Source: Streptomyces rimosus (lineage in GTDB: Bacteria > Actinomycetota > Actinomycetes > Streptomycetales > Streptomycetaceae). Taken from it: a stretch of DNA of 64,000 nucleotides. Each line of letters begins with the position of its first letter. Within the stretch, counting starts at the first letter, position 1. Under the pieces are notes generated by a model that did not search any database, was not told the origin of the DNA, and worked only from the letters and a program-made list of their open reading frames with translations. The stretch lies in the NCBI RefSeq assembly GCF_008704655.1, contig NZ_CP023688.1, positions 1,550,001 to 1,614,000 of the forward strand, read 5' to 3'. This document shows, one piece after another, positions 28,570 to 53,269 of the stretch. The position numbers and the translations under genes are program-made.

Positions 28570-30083
28570 CCACTGCTGGCAGGGAGCCAGAACATGCCGT
28601 CCGGCGACGACACCAGCCCGCCGGGCAGCAGTGGCGTCTCGGGCTCGGCGTCCGCGCCGAGCAGCGCGCGCATCTGCACCTGGGAGCCCTCCCGCGTCAC
28701 CTGGCTGACCACCGAGGACTTGAACAGCGGCAGCATGCTGCCGTCCTCGCTGTGCGCCAGCTGGTCGACCGCGCCGGCGAACTCCGCGGAGTCCGCCCGC
28801 AGGCGCTCCGCCATCGCGTCGGCGTCGGTCAGCGCCGTCTCGCTCGAGGAGACCCCGCCGACCAGGTCGACGAACGCCTCCATCTCGGAACGCTTGTGGT
28901 GGGTGACCTTCTTGGCCTGCCAGAAGTAGGACTGCTCGCTGTGGTGCATCTCGTAGAACGAGAGCAGGAACTCGTAGAAGACGCTGTACTCCCGCCGGTA
29001 GCGCGCCTCGAACTCCCGCAGCGCCACGGCTTCGTCCACGAGTCCCGCCAGGACACTGTTGATGCTACGCGCCGCGAGCAGTCCACTGTAGGTGGCCAGG
29101 TGCACGCCGGAGGAGAACACCGGGTCCACGAAGCACGCCGCGTCGCCCACCAGCAGCATTCCGGGCCGGGAGAAGGTCGTCTGGTGGTACGAGTAGTCCT
29201 TGCGCACCCGCAGCTGTCCGTACTGCCCGGTGGTCACCCGCCGTGCGTCGGCCAGGTATTCGCTGATCAGCGGGCACTCCGCGATCAGTGCCCGCAGTGC
29301 CTCCTCCTGGTCGCCCTGGATCTTCTCCGCCATCTCCCGGCGCACCACGGCGCCGACGCTGGTGAGGGTGGGGCTGAGGGGGATGTACCAGAACCAGCCG
29401 CTGTCGAAGGCGACCGAGAGGATGTTGCCGGAGTTGGGTTCGGGGAGCCGCTTGCCGCCCTCGAAGTAGCCGAAGAGGGCGAGGCTGCGGAAGAATTCGG
29501 AGTAGGTGCGCTGCCCGCCGACGCGCTGGAACAGCCGGCTCTTGTTGCCCGAAGCGTCGATGACGAACGTGCCGTACGCCTCGCGTTCGGCCCCGTCGGC
29601 GTCGGTGTAGCGCACGCCCCGTACCCGCTCCTCGTCCGCGATCACGTCCGCCGCCGCACAGCCCTCGCGGACCTCGGCGCCGCAGCGGCCGGCGTGGCGC
29701 AGCAGGATCTCGTCGAACTTCGACCGCTCGACCTGGTACGCGTACGACGTGGGGCCCGCCATGTGCTCGGAGACCGAGAACGAGAAGGTCCAGGGTTCCG
29801 GTGTCGCGCCCCACCGGAAGGTGCCGCCCCGTTTGCGTGTGAACCCCGCGGCCGCCAGGTCGTCGGCCACGCCCGTCAGCCGGCACACCCCGTGCACGGT
29901 CGACGGCAGCAGCGACTCGCCTATCTGGTAGCGGGGGAAGAATTCCTTTTCCAGTATCAGGACGCGGTGTCCCTGCCGTGCCACGAGCGCGCCGAGCGTG
30001 GAACCTGCCGGACCGCCGCCGACGATCACCACGTCGTACGTCTCCGGGTTCGCCGGGTTCCCTGCGTTCGCTGAATTCGCCAC
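28566..30083 (-). CDS. FADH2-dependent halogenase
   Basis: The product is 505 aa. I chose the GTG at 30083 because gggggagagggcc stands just before it and the flavin site follows; an ATG at 30122 would add 13 residues. The GxGxxG dinucleotide site is VGGGPAGS at residues 21-28. The halogenase signature is WFWYIP at 230-235, and GES is at residues 55-57. Glycopeptide halogenases of this group chlorinate Hpg or Tyr residues while bound to the carrier protein. In complestatin three Hpg-derived rings are dichlorinated, so one iterative enzyme would suffice. A flavin reductase is not in the window. Confidence 0.93.
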   Translation of the reverse strand: MANSANAGNPANPETYDVVIVGGGPAGSTLGALVARQGHRVLILEKEFFPRYQIGESLLPSTVHGVCRLTGVADDLAAAGFTRKRGGTFRWGATPEPWTFSFSVSEHMAGPTSYAYQVERSKFDEILLRHAGRCGAEVREGCAAADVIADEERVRGVRYTDADGAEREAYGTFVIDASGNKSRLFQRVGGQRTYSEFFRSLALFGYFEGGKRLPEPNSGNILSVAFDSGWFWYIPLSPTLTSVGAVVRREMAEKIQGDQEEALRALIAECPLISEYLADARRVTTGQYGQLRVRKDYSYHQTTFSRPGMLLVGDAACFVDPVFSSGVHLATYSGLLAARSINSVLAGLVDEAVALREFEARYRREYSVFYEFLLSFYEMHHSEQSYFWQAKKVTHHKRSEMEAFVDLVGGVSSSETALTDADAMAERLRADSAEFAGAVDQLAHSEDGSMLPLFKSSVVSQVTREGSQVQMRALLGADAEPETPLLPGGLVSSPDGMFWLPASSG

Positions 30084-30108
30084 GGCCCTCTCCCCCATTC
30101 CCGGCGGA

Positions 30109-30122
30109 ATGCACCTGTGCAT
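30109..30122. promoter_or_regulatory. Short palindrome upstream of halogenase gene
   Basis: The 14-bp sequence atgcac-ct-gtgcat is an interrupted palindrome 26 bases before the chosen halogenase start. The gap between the antiporter and halogenase genes is comparatively AT-rich. Possible operator or internal promoter element; no direct support. Confidence 0.25.
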
Positions 30123-30146
30123 TGCACACAGATATCTGCCCGCCTG

Positions 30147-31433
30147 CTATTCGATTGTTAATTTTCCCTGAGAACCCGTCAAGGCAGTCGGTTTGACAGC
30201 GGGTCCGGGTGTAGTGCGCCGGGCGATCAGCGACAGCAGCGGTCCGGTCATGAAGGTGGTGATCAGGGCCATGAGAACCAGGACCGTGAACATTCCGCGG
30301 CCGATGATCCCGGCCTCCAGGCCCACGTTCAGGACGATCAGTTCCGTCAGGCCGCGGGTGTTGACCAGCGCGGCCACCAGCGCCGACTGATGCCGGTCCA
30401 GGCGGCTCAGCCGGGCCGCCGCGTACGCCGGGACGATCTTGCCGATGGTCGCGACGGCCACGATCAGCGCGAGCAGCAGGACGGAGTCGCCGTTCAGCGT
30501 CCCGATGTTGAACGACAGCCCGGTGGTGACGAAGAACAGCGGCAGCAGCAGGCCGGCGCTCTGCTCCATGGGGCGCAGCACGTCGGCGTCCGGTACGCCG
30601 TCGCGGCGCGGCATGGCCAGACCGGCCAGCAGCCCGCCGAACACCGGGTGCAGGCCGAGCGACGAGGTGACCCAGGCGCTGCCCAGGGCGAGGGCCAGCG
30701 CGATGGTGACCTGGTTGGCCATCAGGGCCCTGGAGCGGTGCAGCCACCACCCGAGGACCGGCCGCACGACCAGGAACATGGCGGCCACGAACCCGGTGAC
30801 CAGCAGCAGGGTCAGGGCCCAGTGGCGGCCCGGCGCATGGCCGGTGCCGACGAGGGCTGCCGCCAGGACCAGCCACGCGGCCACGTCCATGAATCCGGCG
30901 GCGGTGGTCGAGACGGTGCCGGCCGGGGTGCCCGCGAGACCGCGCTCACGGATGATGGCGACCAGTACCGGCAGGGCGGTGATCGCCACCGCCACCATCA
31001 TGAACATCAGGAACGACTGGCCGCCGGCGTGCCGCGGGTCGACCGACGAGAAGGCGCCGGGCAGCAGCTGCACCGCCCCGGCGCCGAGTCCGGCGGGCGT
31101 CAGCAGCGCGGCCAGCGCGACCACGGCCGCCGCCCGGCCGCCCCGGCGCAGCTGCCGCGCGTCGATCTCGTAGCCCGCCACGAACATGAAGAGCACGATG
31201 GCGACCTGGGACAGCACCGACAGGAAGGGCAGCACTTCCTTGGGGAACAGGTGGGCGGTCGGATTGCCGGGGAGCCGGCCCAGCAGGGTCGGCCCCAGGG
31301 CGATGCCCGCCACGATCTGGCCGATGACGGCCGGCTGGCCGCACCGGCGGGCCGCGGCCCCCAGCAGCCAGGACACCACGACGATCAGTGCGACGTCGCC
31401 GACGACGACGGTCACCACGGTTTCGGTATTCAC
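30147..31433 (-). CDS. CPA2-family Na+(K+)/H+ antiporter
   Basis: The product is 428 aa from a GTG with ggagg 5 bases upstream. About twelve membrane helices are visible, opening VVTVVVGDVALIVVVSWLLGAAARRCGQPAVIGQIVAGIALGP in two pieces typical of KefB/NapA-type exchangers. Cation/proton antiporters of this kind recur in glycopeptide clusters and are presumed to help export or cope with ion stress; the role is not proven. It lies between mbtH and the halogenase, with a strong hairpin directly upstream. Confidence 0.9.
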   Translation of the reverse strand: MNTETVVTVVVGDVALIVVVSWLLGAAARRCGQPAVIGQIVAGIALGPTLLGRLPGNPTAHLFPKEVLPFLSVLSQVAIVLFMFVAGYEIDARQLRRGGRAAAVVALAALLTPAGLGAGAVQLLPGAFSSVDPRHAGGQSFLMFMMVAVAITALPVLVAIIRERGLAGTPAGTVSTTAAGFMDVAAWLVLAAALVGTGHAPGRHWALTLLLVTGFVAAMFLVVRPVLGWWLHRSRALMANQVTIALALALGSAWVTSSLGLHPVFGGLLAGLAMPRRDGVPDADVLRPMEQSAGLLLPLFFVTTGLSFNIGTLNGDSVLLLALIVAVATIGKIVPAYAAARLSRLDRHQSALVAALVNTRGLTELIVLNVGLEAGIIGRGMFTVLVLMALITTFMTGPLLSLIARRTTPGPAVKPTALTGSQGKLTIE

Positions 31434-31448
31434 TTGGACCTCCCCCGC

Positions 31449-31476
31449 GAGGGCGGCCGGCGTCCCGGCCGCCCTC
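31449..31476. promoter_or_regulatory. Strong hairpin between mbtH-like gene and antiporter
   Basis: A perfect 12-bp inverted repeat (gagggcggccgg / ccggccgccctc) with a 4-base loop sits in the only sizeable gap after the NRPS genes. In the minus-strand transcript it ends ~16 bases before the antiporter start and just before its ribosome binding site. It could attenuate downstream expression or protect the 3' end of the NRPS-mbtH message. A T-rich stretch follows it only on the plus strand. Confidence 0.55.
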
Positions 31477-31500
31477 TTCCCTGCTTTTTCCGCGCGGGTG

Positions 31501-31725
31501 TCAGGACCCGCCGTCGCTCCCGCTCATTTCGGCGATGAGACTCTTCGGACGCATATCGGTCCAGTGCTCGTCGATGTAGTCGAGGCATTCCTGCCGGCCG
31601 GCCTCGCCGTGTACGGAGGTCCAGCCTTCGGGAATTTCCGCGAAGGCGGGCCAGAGCGAATGCTGTCCTTCGTCGTTGACGAGAACCAGGAAGGTGCCGT
31701 TCTCGTTGTCGAACGGATTGGTCAT
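31501..31725 (-). CDS. MbtH-like protein
   Basis: The product is 74 aa. It shows the family hallmarks: [17 protein letters not shown], then GWTSVHG (Ser37, His39) and the three conserved tryptophans Trp25, Trp35 and Trp55. MbtH-like proteins bind and activate adenylation domains, and Tyr/Hpg-type A domains of glycopeptide NRPSs usually need one. Its ATG overlaps the NRPS stop (ATGA), so it is made in step with the last NRPS. Confidence 0.97.
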   Translation of the reverse strand: MTNPFDNENGTFLVLVNDEGQHSLWPAFAEIPEGWTSVHGEAGRQECLDYIDEHWTDMRPKSLIAEMSGSDGGS

Positions 31726-34700
31726 GACGGATTCCTTTCCCCTGTCGGCCGCACGGCCTGGAGCTTTTCCGCGACAATGCGCCCGATCTGGGCCAAGGGC
31801 GCGGGCTGGAGCATGCTGTAGTGGTCGGTGGCGATGTCGTGGGTCTCGATGGTTCCTGCGATGAAGCGCCGCCAGTTGCCGACGGCGTCCCACGCCTGGG
31901 AGTTCTCCGGCCGGTCGACGGTCGCGACGAAGACGTCGAGGTCGCCGCCGAACCGGGGCGGTGTGTAGCCGAACGAGAGCCGGCCCGCGTTGATGGTCAC
32001 CTCCCGGATGTTGGCCAGCAACTGGTCGTCCAGGCCGCCGCCTTCGCCGCCCTGCGGGCCCTGTTCGCCCAGTTCGCGGCGGAGCACCACGTCCTCGCTC
32101 TCGCGGGCGGCGGGCGTCTCGGTGAAAACCTCGCCGGCGTCGCCGTCGAGGTAGGTGTCGAGCAGCGCCAGCAGCGCCACGTGCTCCCCGCGGGCCTCCA
32201 GCGCGGTGGCGACCGCATAGGCGACCGTGCCGCCGAAGGACCAGCCCAGCAGGTGGTATGGCCCGGACGGCTGGACGCTGCGGATCTGCTCGACGTAGTC
32301 GGCCGCCATCTCCTCCATGGTGAGCGGCAGCGGCTCGGGCCCGGCCAGGCCGCGCGCCTGGAGTCCGTAGACCGGCTGGTCGGCGGGCAGGTGCGGGAGC
32401 AGGCCCCGGTAGCCCCAGCTCAGGCCCAGGCTGGGGTGGACGCAGAACAGCGGCGGCCGGCTGCCCTGCGACCGCAGCGGCAGCAGGACGTCCAGGTCGC
32501 CCCGGCCCGTGCCGCGCGCCGCGGACCTGCGCGAGCGTTCACGGCTCGGGTCGGCCAGGACGATCAGGCCGTCGCCGGTGCGCCGGGCCCGGTCGCCGGT
32601 GCGCAGCATCCGCGCGCCCGGCGGGCCGAAGGGGCCGGCGACGAACCGTTCGCCGGTACGGGCGGGGCTGCCGGTGTAGCCGCGGGCCGTCGCCGCGCCC
32701 GCCACGTACAGGTCGCCCGCGACTCCGGACGGCACCGGCCGCAGCAGCTCGTCGAGCACGTACGCGCGGGTGTTCGCCACCGGGCGGCCGGTGGGCAGCG
32801 CGGCCGGTGCGGGCTCTCCGGCGGTGGTGCGGAGTTCGAGCCAGGGGCCGCCTGTCTCGGCGGTGCCGTGGGCGGTGACCAGGGTGACGTCCGGGTGCAG
32901 GGCGTGCCACTTCAGCAGGCCGTCGTCGGCCGCCGGCGTACCCGTCGACACCGCGAGGACTTCCACCGGCCGCTGCCCGTCCGGCGGTTCGGCGAGCGAG
33001 GGCAGCAGCGCGCGGGTGGTCACCAGCAGCTGGGCGTCATCGGACCCGGTGGGCGTACGGACGTCCTCCGGTGCTCCGAGCCGTACGCCGCCGCCGCTGC
33101 ACAGCGCCGCGAGCAGCGGTGTGACCAGGGCCGCGACGGGCGCCCGGGTGTCCAGCAGCGTGGTGCCGCCGGCCGCCGGGGCGGTCTGGGCGCGGTGTGC
33201 CGTGTGGTGGGCCAGTGTCCGGTGGTCGATGACCGCGGCGGCGCCGTCCGGTGCCGCGGTGTCGAGCACCAGGGCGGGGTGGGCGGGCAGCGGCGGCCGG
33301 AGCCCGGCCGCACCGCCGGCGGCCCCGTTGGGCGCGGCGGCCACCGGGTCGTCCAGCGGCACGGTCGGCACCGGTCCGTCGGCGGCGAGCCGCCCGGCCG
33401 TGGCCGTCGTGCAGACCAGGGCGGCGGGCCGGGACTCGCGCAGGATGATCTCGATCTCCTCCACCGGCCGGTTGGAGTCCACCACGCGGCAGGCGGCCCC
33501 GGCCTTCAGCACGCCGGTCAGGGCGACGAGGAAGGCCGCGGTGAGCGGTTCCGCCACGGCCACCACGCTCTCGGGCCCGGCCCCCTGCTCGGTGAGCCGT
33601 CGGGCCAGCAGGCTGCTCGCGGCGTCCAGCGCGCCGTAGGTGAGCGTGCCGCTGCCGTCCATGGCGGCCACCGCGTCGGGGGTGCGGGCCGCCTGTTCGG
33701 CCAGCAGCTCGACGACGGTACGGTCCGGCACCTCGGCCGCCGTGCCGTTCCCTTCCGTCACCAGGCGGCGGAACTCGTCCTCGCCCAGCAGGATGTCCAC
33801 CTGGCTCAGGCGCAGCTCCGGGTCGTCCGCGAGCTGTTCCAGTACGCGCACCAGCCGGTCGCCGATGGCCTGGGCGGTGTCCCGGTCGAACAGGTCGGTG
33901 GCGTACCTCAGCTGTCCGTCGAGGCCGTCCGGGCCGCCGTCGGCGCCCTGCCGTTCGGTCAGGTGCAGCGCCAGGTCCAGTTCGCCGGTGGCGGCGCCCA
34001 CGTCCAGCCGTGCGGTGCGCAGGCCGGGCAGCTCCCACGGGTCCCACAGCTCGACCTTGCCCTCCTCGATCTCCAGGCCTACCTGGAAGACCGGGTGCCG
34101 GTCCACGGAGGGCGGCAGGGGCAGCGCGTCCACCAGGCGCTCGAACGGCACGTCGTGGTTGTCGCGCGCGCTCCGGTCCGCCTGCTGGGCGCGGCGCAGC
34201 AGTTCAAGGAAGCCGGGGTCGCCGGAGGTGTCGGTACGCAGGGGCAGCGGCCCGTCGAACGGGCCCACCAGCCCTTCGAGGCCGTCCTCGTCCCGGCGCG
34301 GCTGGACGGTGCCGACGGTGATGTCGGTGCTCCCGCCGAGCCGGGTGAGGAGCAGGGCCAGCGCGGCGTGTACGACCATGAACATGCTGGCCTCGCGGGG
34401 CTCAGCGGCCTCGGCCAGCTTGGCGTGCGCCGCGGCGTCCAGGCGCAGCGGCACGCTCGCCAGGCGCCGGGAGGGCAGCGCGGGCCGCGGCCGGTCGGCG
34501 GGCAGCGCCGGCTCGTCGGCCAGGTCGGCGAGGGTGTCCTTCCAGAAGTTCAGCTGGTCGCTGACCAGGCTCTCCGGTTCGTCGGCGCCGCGCAGCAGCT
34601 CCTGTTCCCAGCGGGCGTAGTCGGCGAACTGCAGTGCCAGCGGGGCCCGTTCGGGCGCCCGGCCTTCGGAGCGGGCGCCGTAGGCCGCCGCCAGGTCGCG

Positions 34701-37700
34701 GAAGAGCGGGTCGAGCGACTGCTCGTCGGCGGCGATCCGGTGCACGGTGACCATCAGCACGTGCTCGGTGTCCGACAGGGCGAACAGGTGCGGTGCCCAG
34801 GGCACTTCACCGGTCAGGTCGAAGGCGTGGGCGGCGTGCGCGGCCAGCAGGTCCGGCAGTTCCTCCTCGGTCGTCTCCGTCACCGGCAGCCGCGGGCGGG
34901 CGGCGTCGTCGGTGGCGGGCATGATGTGCTGGCGCAGTGCGTTGCGGGCGCCGGAGAAGGTGGTCCGCAGGATCTCGTGGCGGGCCGCCACGTCGCCGAG
35001 CGCCGCCTCCAGGGCCGCCCGGTCCAGGTCGCCCGTCAGGCGCAGCGCGGCCGAGAACTGGAACGCCGCGCCGCTGTCGTGCAGCCGGGTCATCAGCCAG
35101 GTGCGCAGCTGGGCGACGGTGGCGGGCGCCTCGCCGTCGTGGTCGGCCGGGACCAGCACCGGGCGGGCCTTGGTGGCGAGCGTACGGGCCACGCCCGCCG
35201 CGGTCGGCGCGCTGAAGAACTGCCGCAGGTTCAGCGCCGCGTCGAACTCCTCCCGGATGCGGCCGATCAGCCGCATCGCCAGGCCGGATTCCCCGCCCAG
35301 CTCGAAGAAGTCGTCGTCGGCGCCGACCTGTTCGAGCTTGAGCACGTCGGCGAAGAGGCCGCAGAGCTTCTCCTCGGTCTCGTTCTGCGGGGCCCGCCGG
35401 GCGACCCGTTCGGCGAAGTCCGGCGCGGGCAGGGCCTTGTGGTCGACCTTGCCGTTGGCGGTGACGGGCAGCGTACCCATCACCATCACCGCGGCCGGCA
35501 GCATGTAGCCGGGCAGGATCTTGGCGGCGTGTTCGCGGACCTCGTCGGCGTCCACCTCCTGGCCGTCCGGTACGACATAGCCGACCAGCAGCCGTTCGCC
35601 GGGGCGGTCCTCGCGGGCGGCGACCACGGCCTGGCCGACGCCGGGGTGCGCGGCCAGCGCCGCCTCGACCTCGCCGAGCTCCACCCGGAACCCGCGGATC
35701 TTGACCTGGTCGTCGGCCCGGCCGACGAACAGCAGCGCGCCGTCCTCCGTCCAGCGCACCAGGTCGCCGGTGCGGTACATCCTCTCCCCGGACGCGAACG
35801 GGCAGGCCACGAAGCGTTCCGCGGTCAGCCCCGCGCGGCCCAGGTAGCCCCGGGCCAGCCCGGTGCCGGCCACGTACAGCTCCCCCGGTGTGCCGGCCGG
35901 GACCGGCTGGAGGAACGCGTCCAGGACATAGACCTGCCGGTTGGACAGCGGGCGGCCGATCGGCAGCACCGCGGCCGGCTCCTCGCCCGCCCGGGTCAGG
36001 TGCCAGGTCGCGCACAGCGTGGTCTCGGTGGGCCCGTACAGGTGGCGTACGGCGGTGTCCGGGCAGGCCGCGCGCACCCGCGCGACGGCCGCGGCGGGCA
36101 CCACGTCGCCGCCGGTCAGCACCTCACGCAGGCCGCGCAGGCACTCCGGCGCCTCCTCGGCCACCACGCGGAACGTGCCGGCCGTCAGGTGCACCGCGCT
36201 CACCCCGGCGGCCACCGCGGCGCGGATGTCCTGCGCGTCCACCGCGCCGGGCGCCGCGACGACCACGCGGCCGCCGGAGGCCAGCGGCACCCACACCTCG
36301 AACAGCGAGGCGTCGAAGGCGTGCGGCGCGTGCATCAGCACCGCGTCGCGCGGGCCCACCGACCATCCCAGGTCGCCGACGAGACCGGCCACGCTGCCGT
36401 GCGGCACCGCCACGCCCTTGGGCTGCCCGGTGGAGCCCGAGGTGTACATCACGTACGCGAGGTCCTCCGCTGCCACGCGTACGGGTACGAGGGCGTCGGC
36501 CGGGGCCACCGCGACGGCGGCCCGTACCCGGGCGTCGTCCAGCACGACCAGCTCCACGGCGGCGTCGACCGGTACCGCGTCGCGGGTGGCCGCCGTGCAC
36601 ACCACCGCCGACGGGGCGGAGTCGGCCAGCAGGAACGCGACCCGCTCGGCCGGGTAACCGGGGTCGACCGGGACATAGGCGGCGCCGGTCTTCCACACCG
36701 CCAGGAGGGTCACGAGCAGGTCCGCCGAGCGGTCCATCAGCACCGCGACCCGGCTGCCGCGCTTGACGCCGCGGCCGGCGAGGTAGGCGGCCAGCCGGTC
36801 CGACTCACGGGTGAGTTCGGCGTACGACAGGGAGCGCCGCGGGTCGCTGACCGCGACCGCGCCCGGCACCTGCGCCGCCTGTCCGGCGATCAGCTCCGGC
36901 ACCGTGGTGCCCGGGACCTTGGCCGCGGTGGCGTTCCATCCGGCGAGTACGAGGTCGCGCTCCGGCTCCTCCAGGACGCCGATGCGGCCCACCGGCACCG
37001 TGGGGTCGGCGGCCAGTTGCGCCAGCACGCGTACCACCCGCTGCCCGATCCGCCGGGTCGCCGCCTCGCCGAACAGGTCGGGCCGGGCGGACAGCCGCAG
37101 GCTGATGCGGTCGCCGGGGAACACGCCGAGGGTGATGGGGTAGTGCGCCGCGTTGCGGGAGAGTCCGGCGGGCTCCAGGGTGAGGGCCTGCGGGTCGTCC
37201 GGTGCGGCGGGCGGGCGCGGGAAGCTCTCGTAGACGACGAGGGTGTCGAAGGACGCGCCGGGACCGGCGAGCTGCTGCACCTCCGACAGGCCCAGGTGCT
37301 GGTGCGGGAGCAGCGCCGACTGGCGTTCCTGGAGGTCGGTGAGGAGGTCGATGGCAGGCTGCCCGCCGTCGAGCCGTACCCGTACGGGCAGCGTGTTGAT
37401 GAACAGGCCGACCATGGATTCCACGTGCGGCAGGTCGTGCGGGCGGCCCGCGACGGTGGCGCCGAAGACCACGTCGGTGCGGCCGGCCAGCCGGGCGAGG
37501 ACCAGCGCCCAGGCGCCCTGGAAGAGCGTGTTGAGCGTCAGGCCGTGGCGGCGGGCCAGCTCCACCAGGTCGCGGGAGGGGCCTTCGGGGATGTCGATCA
37601 GGACGTCCTCGGGAACCACCGAGGCGCGGGTCCGGTCCGCCGGGACGACCAGCGTCGGCTCCTCGGCCCCGGCCAGTTCGGCCCGCCACGCCTCGCGGGC

Positions 37701-38279
37701 CGCGTCCTTGTCCTGGCGGCCCAGCCAGGCCAGGTAGTCGCGGTACGAGGCGGTCGGCGGCAGCGCGCCGCCGTGGCCGCCGTCCGCGTAGGCCGCGGAC
37801 AGTTCGGCGAGCACGATCGGCATCGACCAGCCGTCCATCAGGATGTGGTGGCTGGTGACGATCATCCGGTGGCGGCCCTCGCCGAGGCGGATCAGCAGGA
37901 CGCGCAGCAGCGGCGCGGTGGCGAGGTCGAAGCGGCGGGCCCGCTCGGCCGCGGCCAGCCGCTCCGCCTCGGCCGCCGCGTCGTCGGGCGGGAGGTGCGA
38001 GAGGTCGGTCTCCTGCCACGGCAGTTCCACCTCGCGGGCGATGACCTGCACCATGCGGGCCCCGCTGACCCGGCGGAAGCAGGCGCGCAGCGCCGCGTGC
38101 CGGGCGATCAGGGTCTCCCACGCCGCGCGCAGCCGGCCCGGGTCCAAGGGGCCGTTGACGGCGTGCGCGGACTGCACCGTGTAGACGTCCGGTCCCTCCT
38201 CGTCGAAGGTGGCGTGGAAGAGCAGCCCCTCTTGCAGTGGTGACAGCGGCCACACGTCCTCGACCATGGATCGGGTCAT
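31722..38279 (-). CDS. comD: NRPS, module 7: C-A-T-X-A*-TE
   Basis: The product is 2185 aa; the symbol is by analogy with complestatin. C domain: residues 1-445, active [13 protein letters not shown] domain: ~450-955, pocket residues D-A-F-H-L-G-L-L-C, an Hpg code. T domain: ~960-1020, with GGES instead of the usual GGDS around Ser998. X domain: ~1040-1490, the condensation-like P450-recruiting domain of glycopeptides, recognised by the altered motif HRIAADE in place of HHxxxDG. Residues ~1500-1905 are a degenerate adenylation-like segment ([20 protein letters not shown] to [10 protein letters not shown]) without the YTSGSTG loop or an A8-A10 end. TE: ~1925-2180, nucleophile Ser2014 in GWSFGG and a C-terminal His in TDHYSMLQP. 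It adds the last Hpg, hosts the P450s and releases the heptapeptide. Confidence 0.93.
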   Translation of the reverse strand: MTRSMVEDVWPLSPLQEGLLFHATFDEEGPDVYTVQSAHAVNGPLDPGRLRAAWETLIARHAALRACFRRVSGARMVQVIAREVELPWQETDLSHLPPDDAAAEAERLAAAERARRFDLATAPLLRVLLIRLGEGRHRMIVTSHHILMDGWSMPIVLAELSAAYADGGHGGALPPTASYRDYLAWLGRQDKDAAREAWRAELAGAEEPTLVVPADRTRASVVPEDVLIDIPEGPSRDLVELARRHGLTLNTLFQGAWALVLARLAGRTDVVFGATVAGRPHDLPHVESMVGLFINTLPVRVRLDGGQPAIDLLTDLQERQSALLPHQHLGLSEVQQLAGPGASFDTLVVYESFPRPPAAPDDPQALTLEPAGLSRNAAHYPITLGVFPGDRISLRLSARPDLFGEAATRRIGQRVVRVLAQLAADPTVPVGRIGVLEEPERDLVLAGWNATAAKVPGTTVPELIAGQAAQVPGAVAVSDPRRSLSYAELTRESDRLAAYLAGRGVKRGSRVAVLMDRSADLLVTLLAVWKTGAAYVPVDPGYPAERVAFLLADSAPSAVVCTAATRDAVPVDAAVELVVLDDARVRAAVAVAPADALVPVRVAAEDLAYVMYTSGSTGQPKGVAVPHGSVAGLVGDLGWSVGPRDAVLMHAPHAFDASLFEVWVPLASGGRVVVAAPGAVDAQDIRAAVAAGVSAVHLTAGTFRVVAEEAPECLRGLREVLTGGDVVPAAAVARVRAACPDTAVRHLYGPTETTLCATWHLTRAGEEPAAVLPIGRPLSNRQVYVLDAFLQPVPAGTPGELYVAGTGLARGYLGRAGLTAERFVACPFASGERMYRTGDLVRWTEDGALLFVGRADDQVKIRGFRVELGEVEAALAAHPGVGQAVVAAREDRPGERLLVGYVVPDGQEVDADEVREHAAKILPGYMLPAAVMVMGTLPVTANGKVDHKALPAPDFAERVARRAPQNETEEKLCGLFADVLKLEQVGADDDFFELGGESGLAMRLIGRIREEFDAALNLRQFFSAPTAAGVARTLATKARPVLVPADHDGEAPATVAQLRTWLMTRLHDSGAAFQFSAALRLTGDLDRAALEAALGDVAARHEILRTTFSGARNALRQHIMPATDDAARPRLPVTETTEEELPDLLAAHAAHAFDLTGEVPWAPHLFALSDTEHVLMVTVHRIAADEQSLDPLFRDLAAAYGARSEGRAPERAPLALQFADYARWEQELLRGADEPESLVSDQLNFWKDTLADLADEPALPADRPRPALPSRRLASVPLRLDAAAHAKLAEAAEPREASMFMVVHAALALLLTRLGGSTDITVGTVQPRRDEDGLEGLVGPFDGPLPLRTDTSGDPGFLELLRRAQQADRSARDNHDVPFERLVDALPLPPSVDRHPVFQVGLEIEEGKVELWDPWELPGLRTARLDVGAATGELDLALHLTERQGADGGPDGLDGQLRYATDLFDRDTAQAIGDRLVRVLEQLADDPELRLSQVDILLGEDEFRRLVTEGNGTAAEVPDRTVVELLAEQAARTPDAVAAMDGSGTLTYGALDAASSLLARRLTEQGAGPESVVAVAEPLTAAFLVALTGVLKAGAACRVVDSNRPVEEIEIILRESRPAALVCTTATAGRLAADGPVPTVPLDDPVAAAPNGAAGGAAGLRPPLPAHPALVLDTAAPDGAAAVIDHRTLAHHTAHRAQTAPAAGGTTLLDTRAPVAALVTPLLAALCSGGGVRLGAPEDVRTPTGSDDAQLLVTTRALLPSLAEPPDGQRPVEVLAVSTGTPAADDGLLKWHALHPDVTLVTAHGTAETGGPWLELRTTAGEPAPAALPTGRPVANTRAYVLDELLRPVPSGVAGDLYVAGAATARGYTGSPARTGERFVAGPFGPPGARMLRTGDRARRTGDGLIVLADPSRERSRRSAARGTGRGDLDVLLPLRSQGSRPPLFCVHPSLGLSWGYRGLLPHLPADQPVYGLQARGLAGPEPLPLTMEEMAADYVEQIRSVQPSGPYHLLGWSFGGTVAYAVATALEARGEHVALLALLDTYLDGDAGEVFTETPAARESEDVVLRRELGEQGPQGGEGGGLDDQLLANIREVTINAGRLSFGYTPPRFGGDLDVFVATVDRPENSQAWDAVGNWRRFIAGTIETHDIATDHYSMLQPAPLAQIGRIVAEKLQAVRPTGERNPS
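32560..33790 (-). other. Degenerate adenylation-like segment between X and TE domains
   Basis: Inside the last NRPS, after the X domain, ~400 residues still align with an A domain: a core near [17 protein letters not shown], a decayed [33 protein letters not shown] and RMLRTGD. The ATP-binding serine/glycine loop is replaced ([14 protein letters not shown]), the Lys-bearing A10 motif is missing, and no carrier domain follows. It cannot be an active adenylation domain. Type I-IV glycopeptide NRPSs go directly from X to TE. Confidence 0.8.
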
Positions 38280-38312
38280 CGCTTTCTCCTCACAACGCCT
38301 CGTGGTGGGTCG

Positions 38313-53198
<14,886 letters not shown>

Positions 53199-53269
53199 CG
53201 CTTACTCCTCAACACGACGTGCGTTCAGCGGACTACGAGGTGCTGACCACGGCGGGCCATGGTCCCCGG

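Noticed and set aside
28521..30074. Plus-strand 517-aa open frame opposite the halogenase
   Set aside because: Shadow frame; the halogenase has all its motifs on the minus strand.
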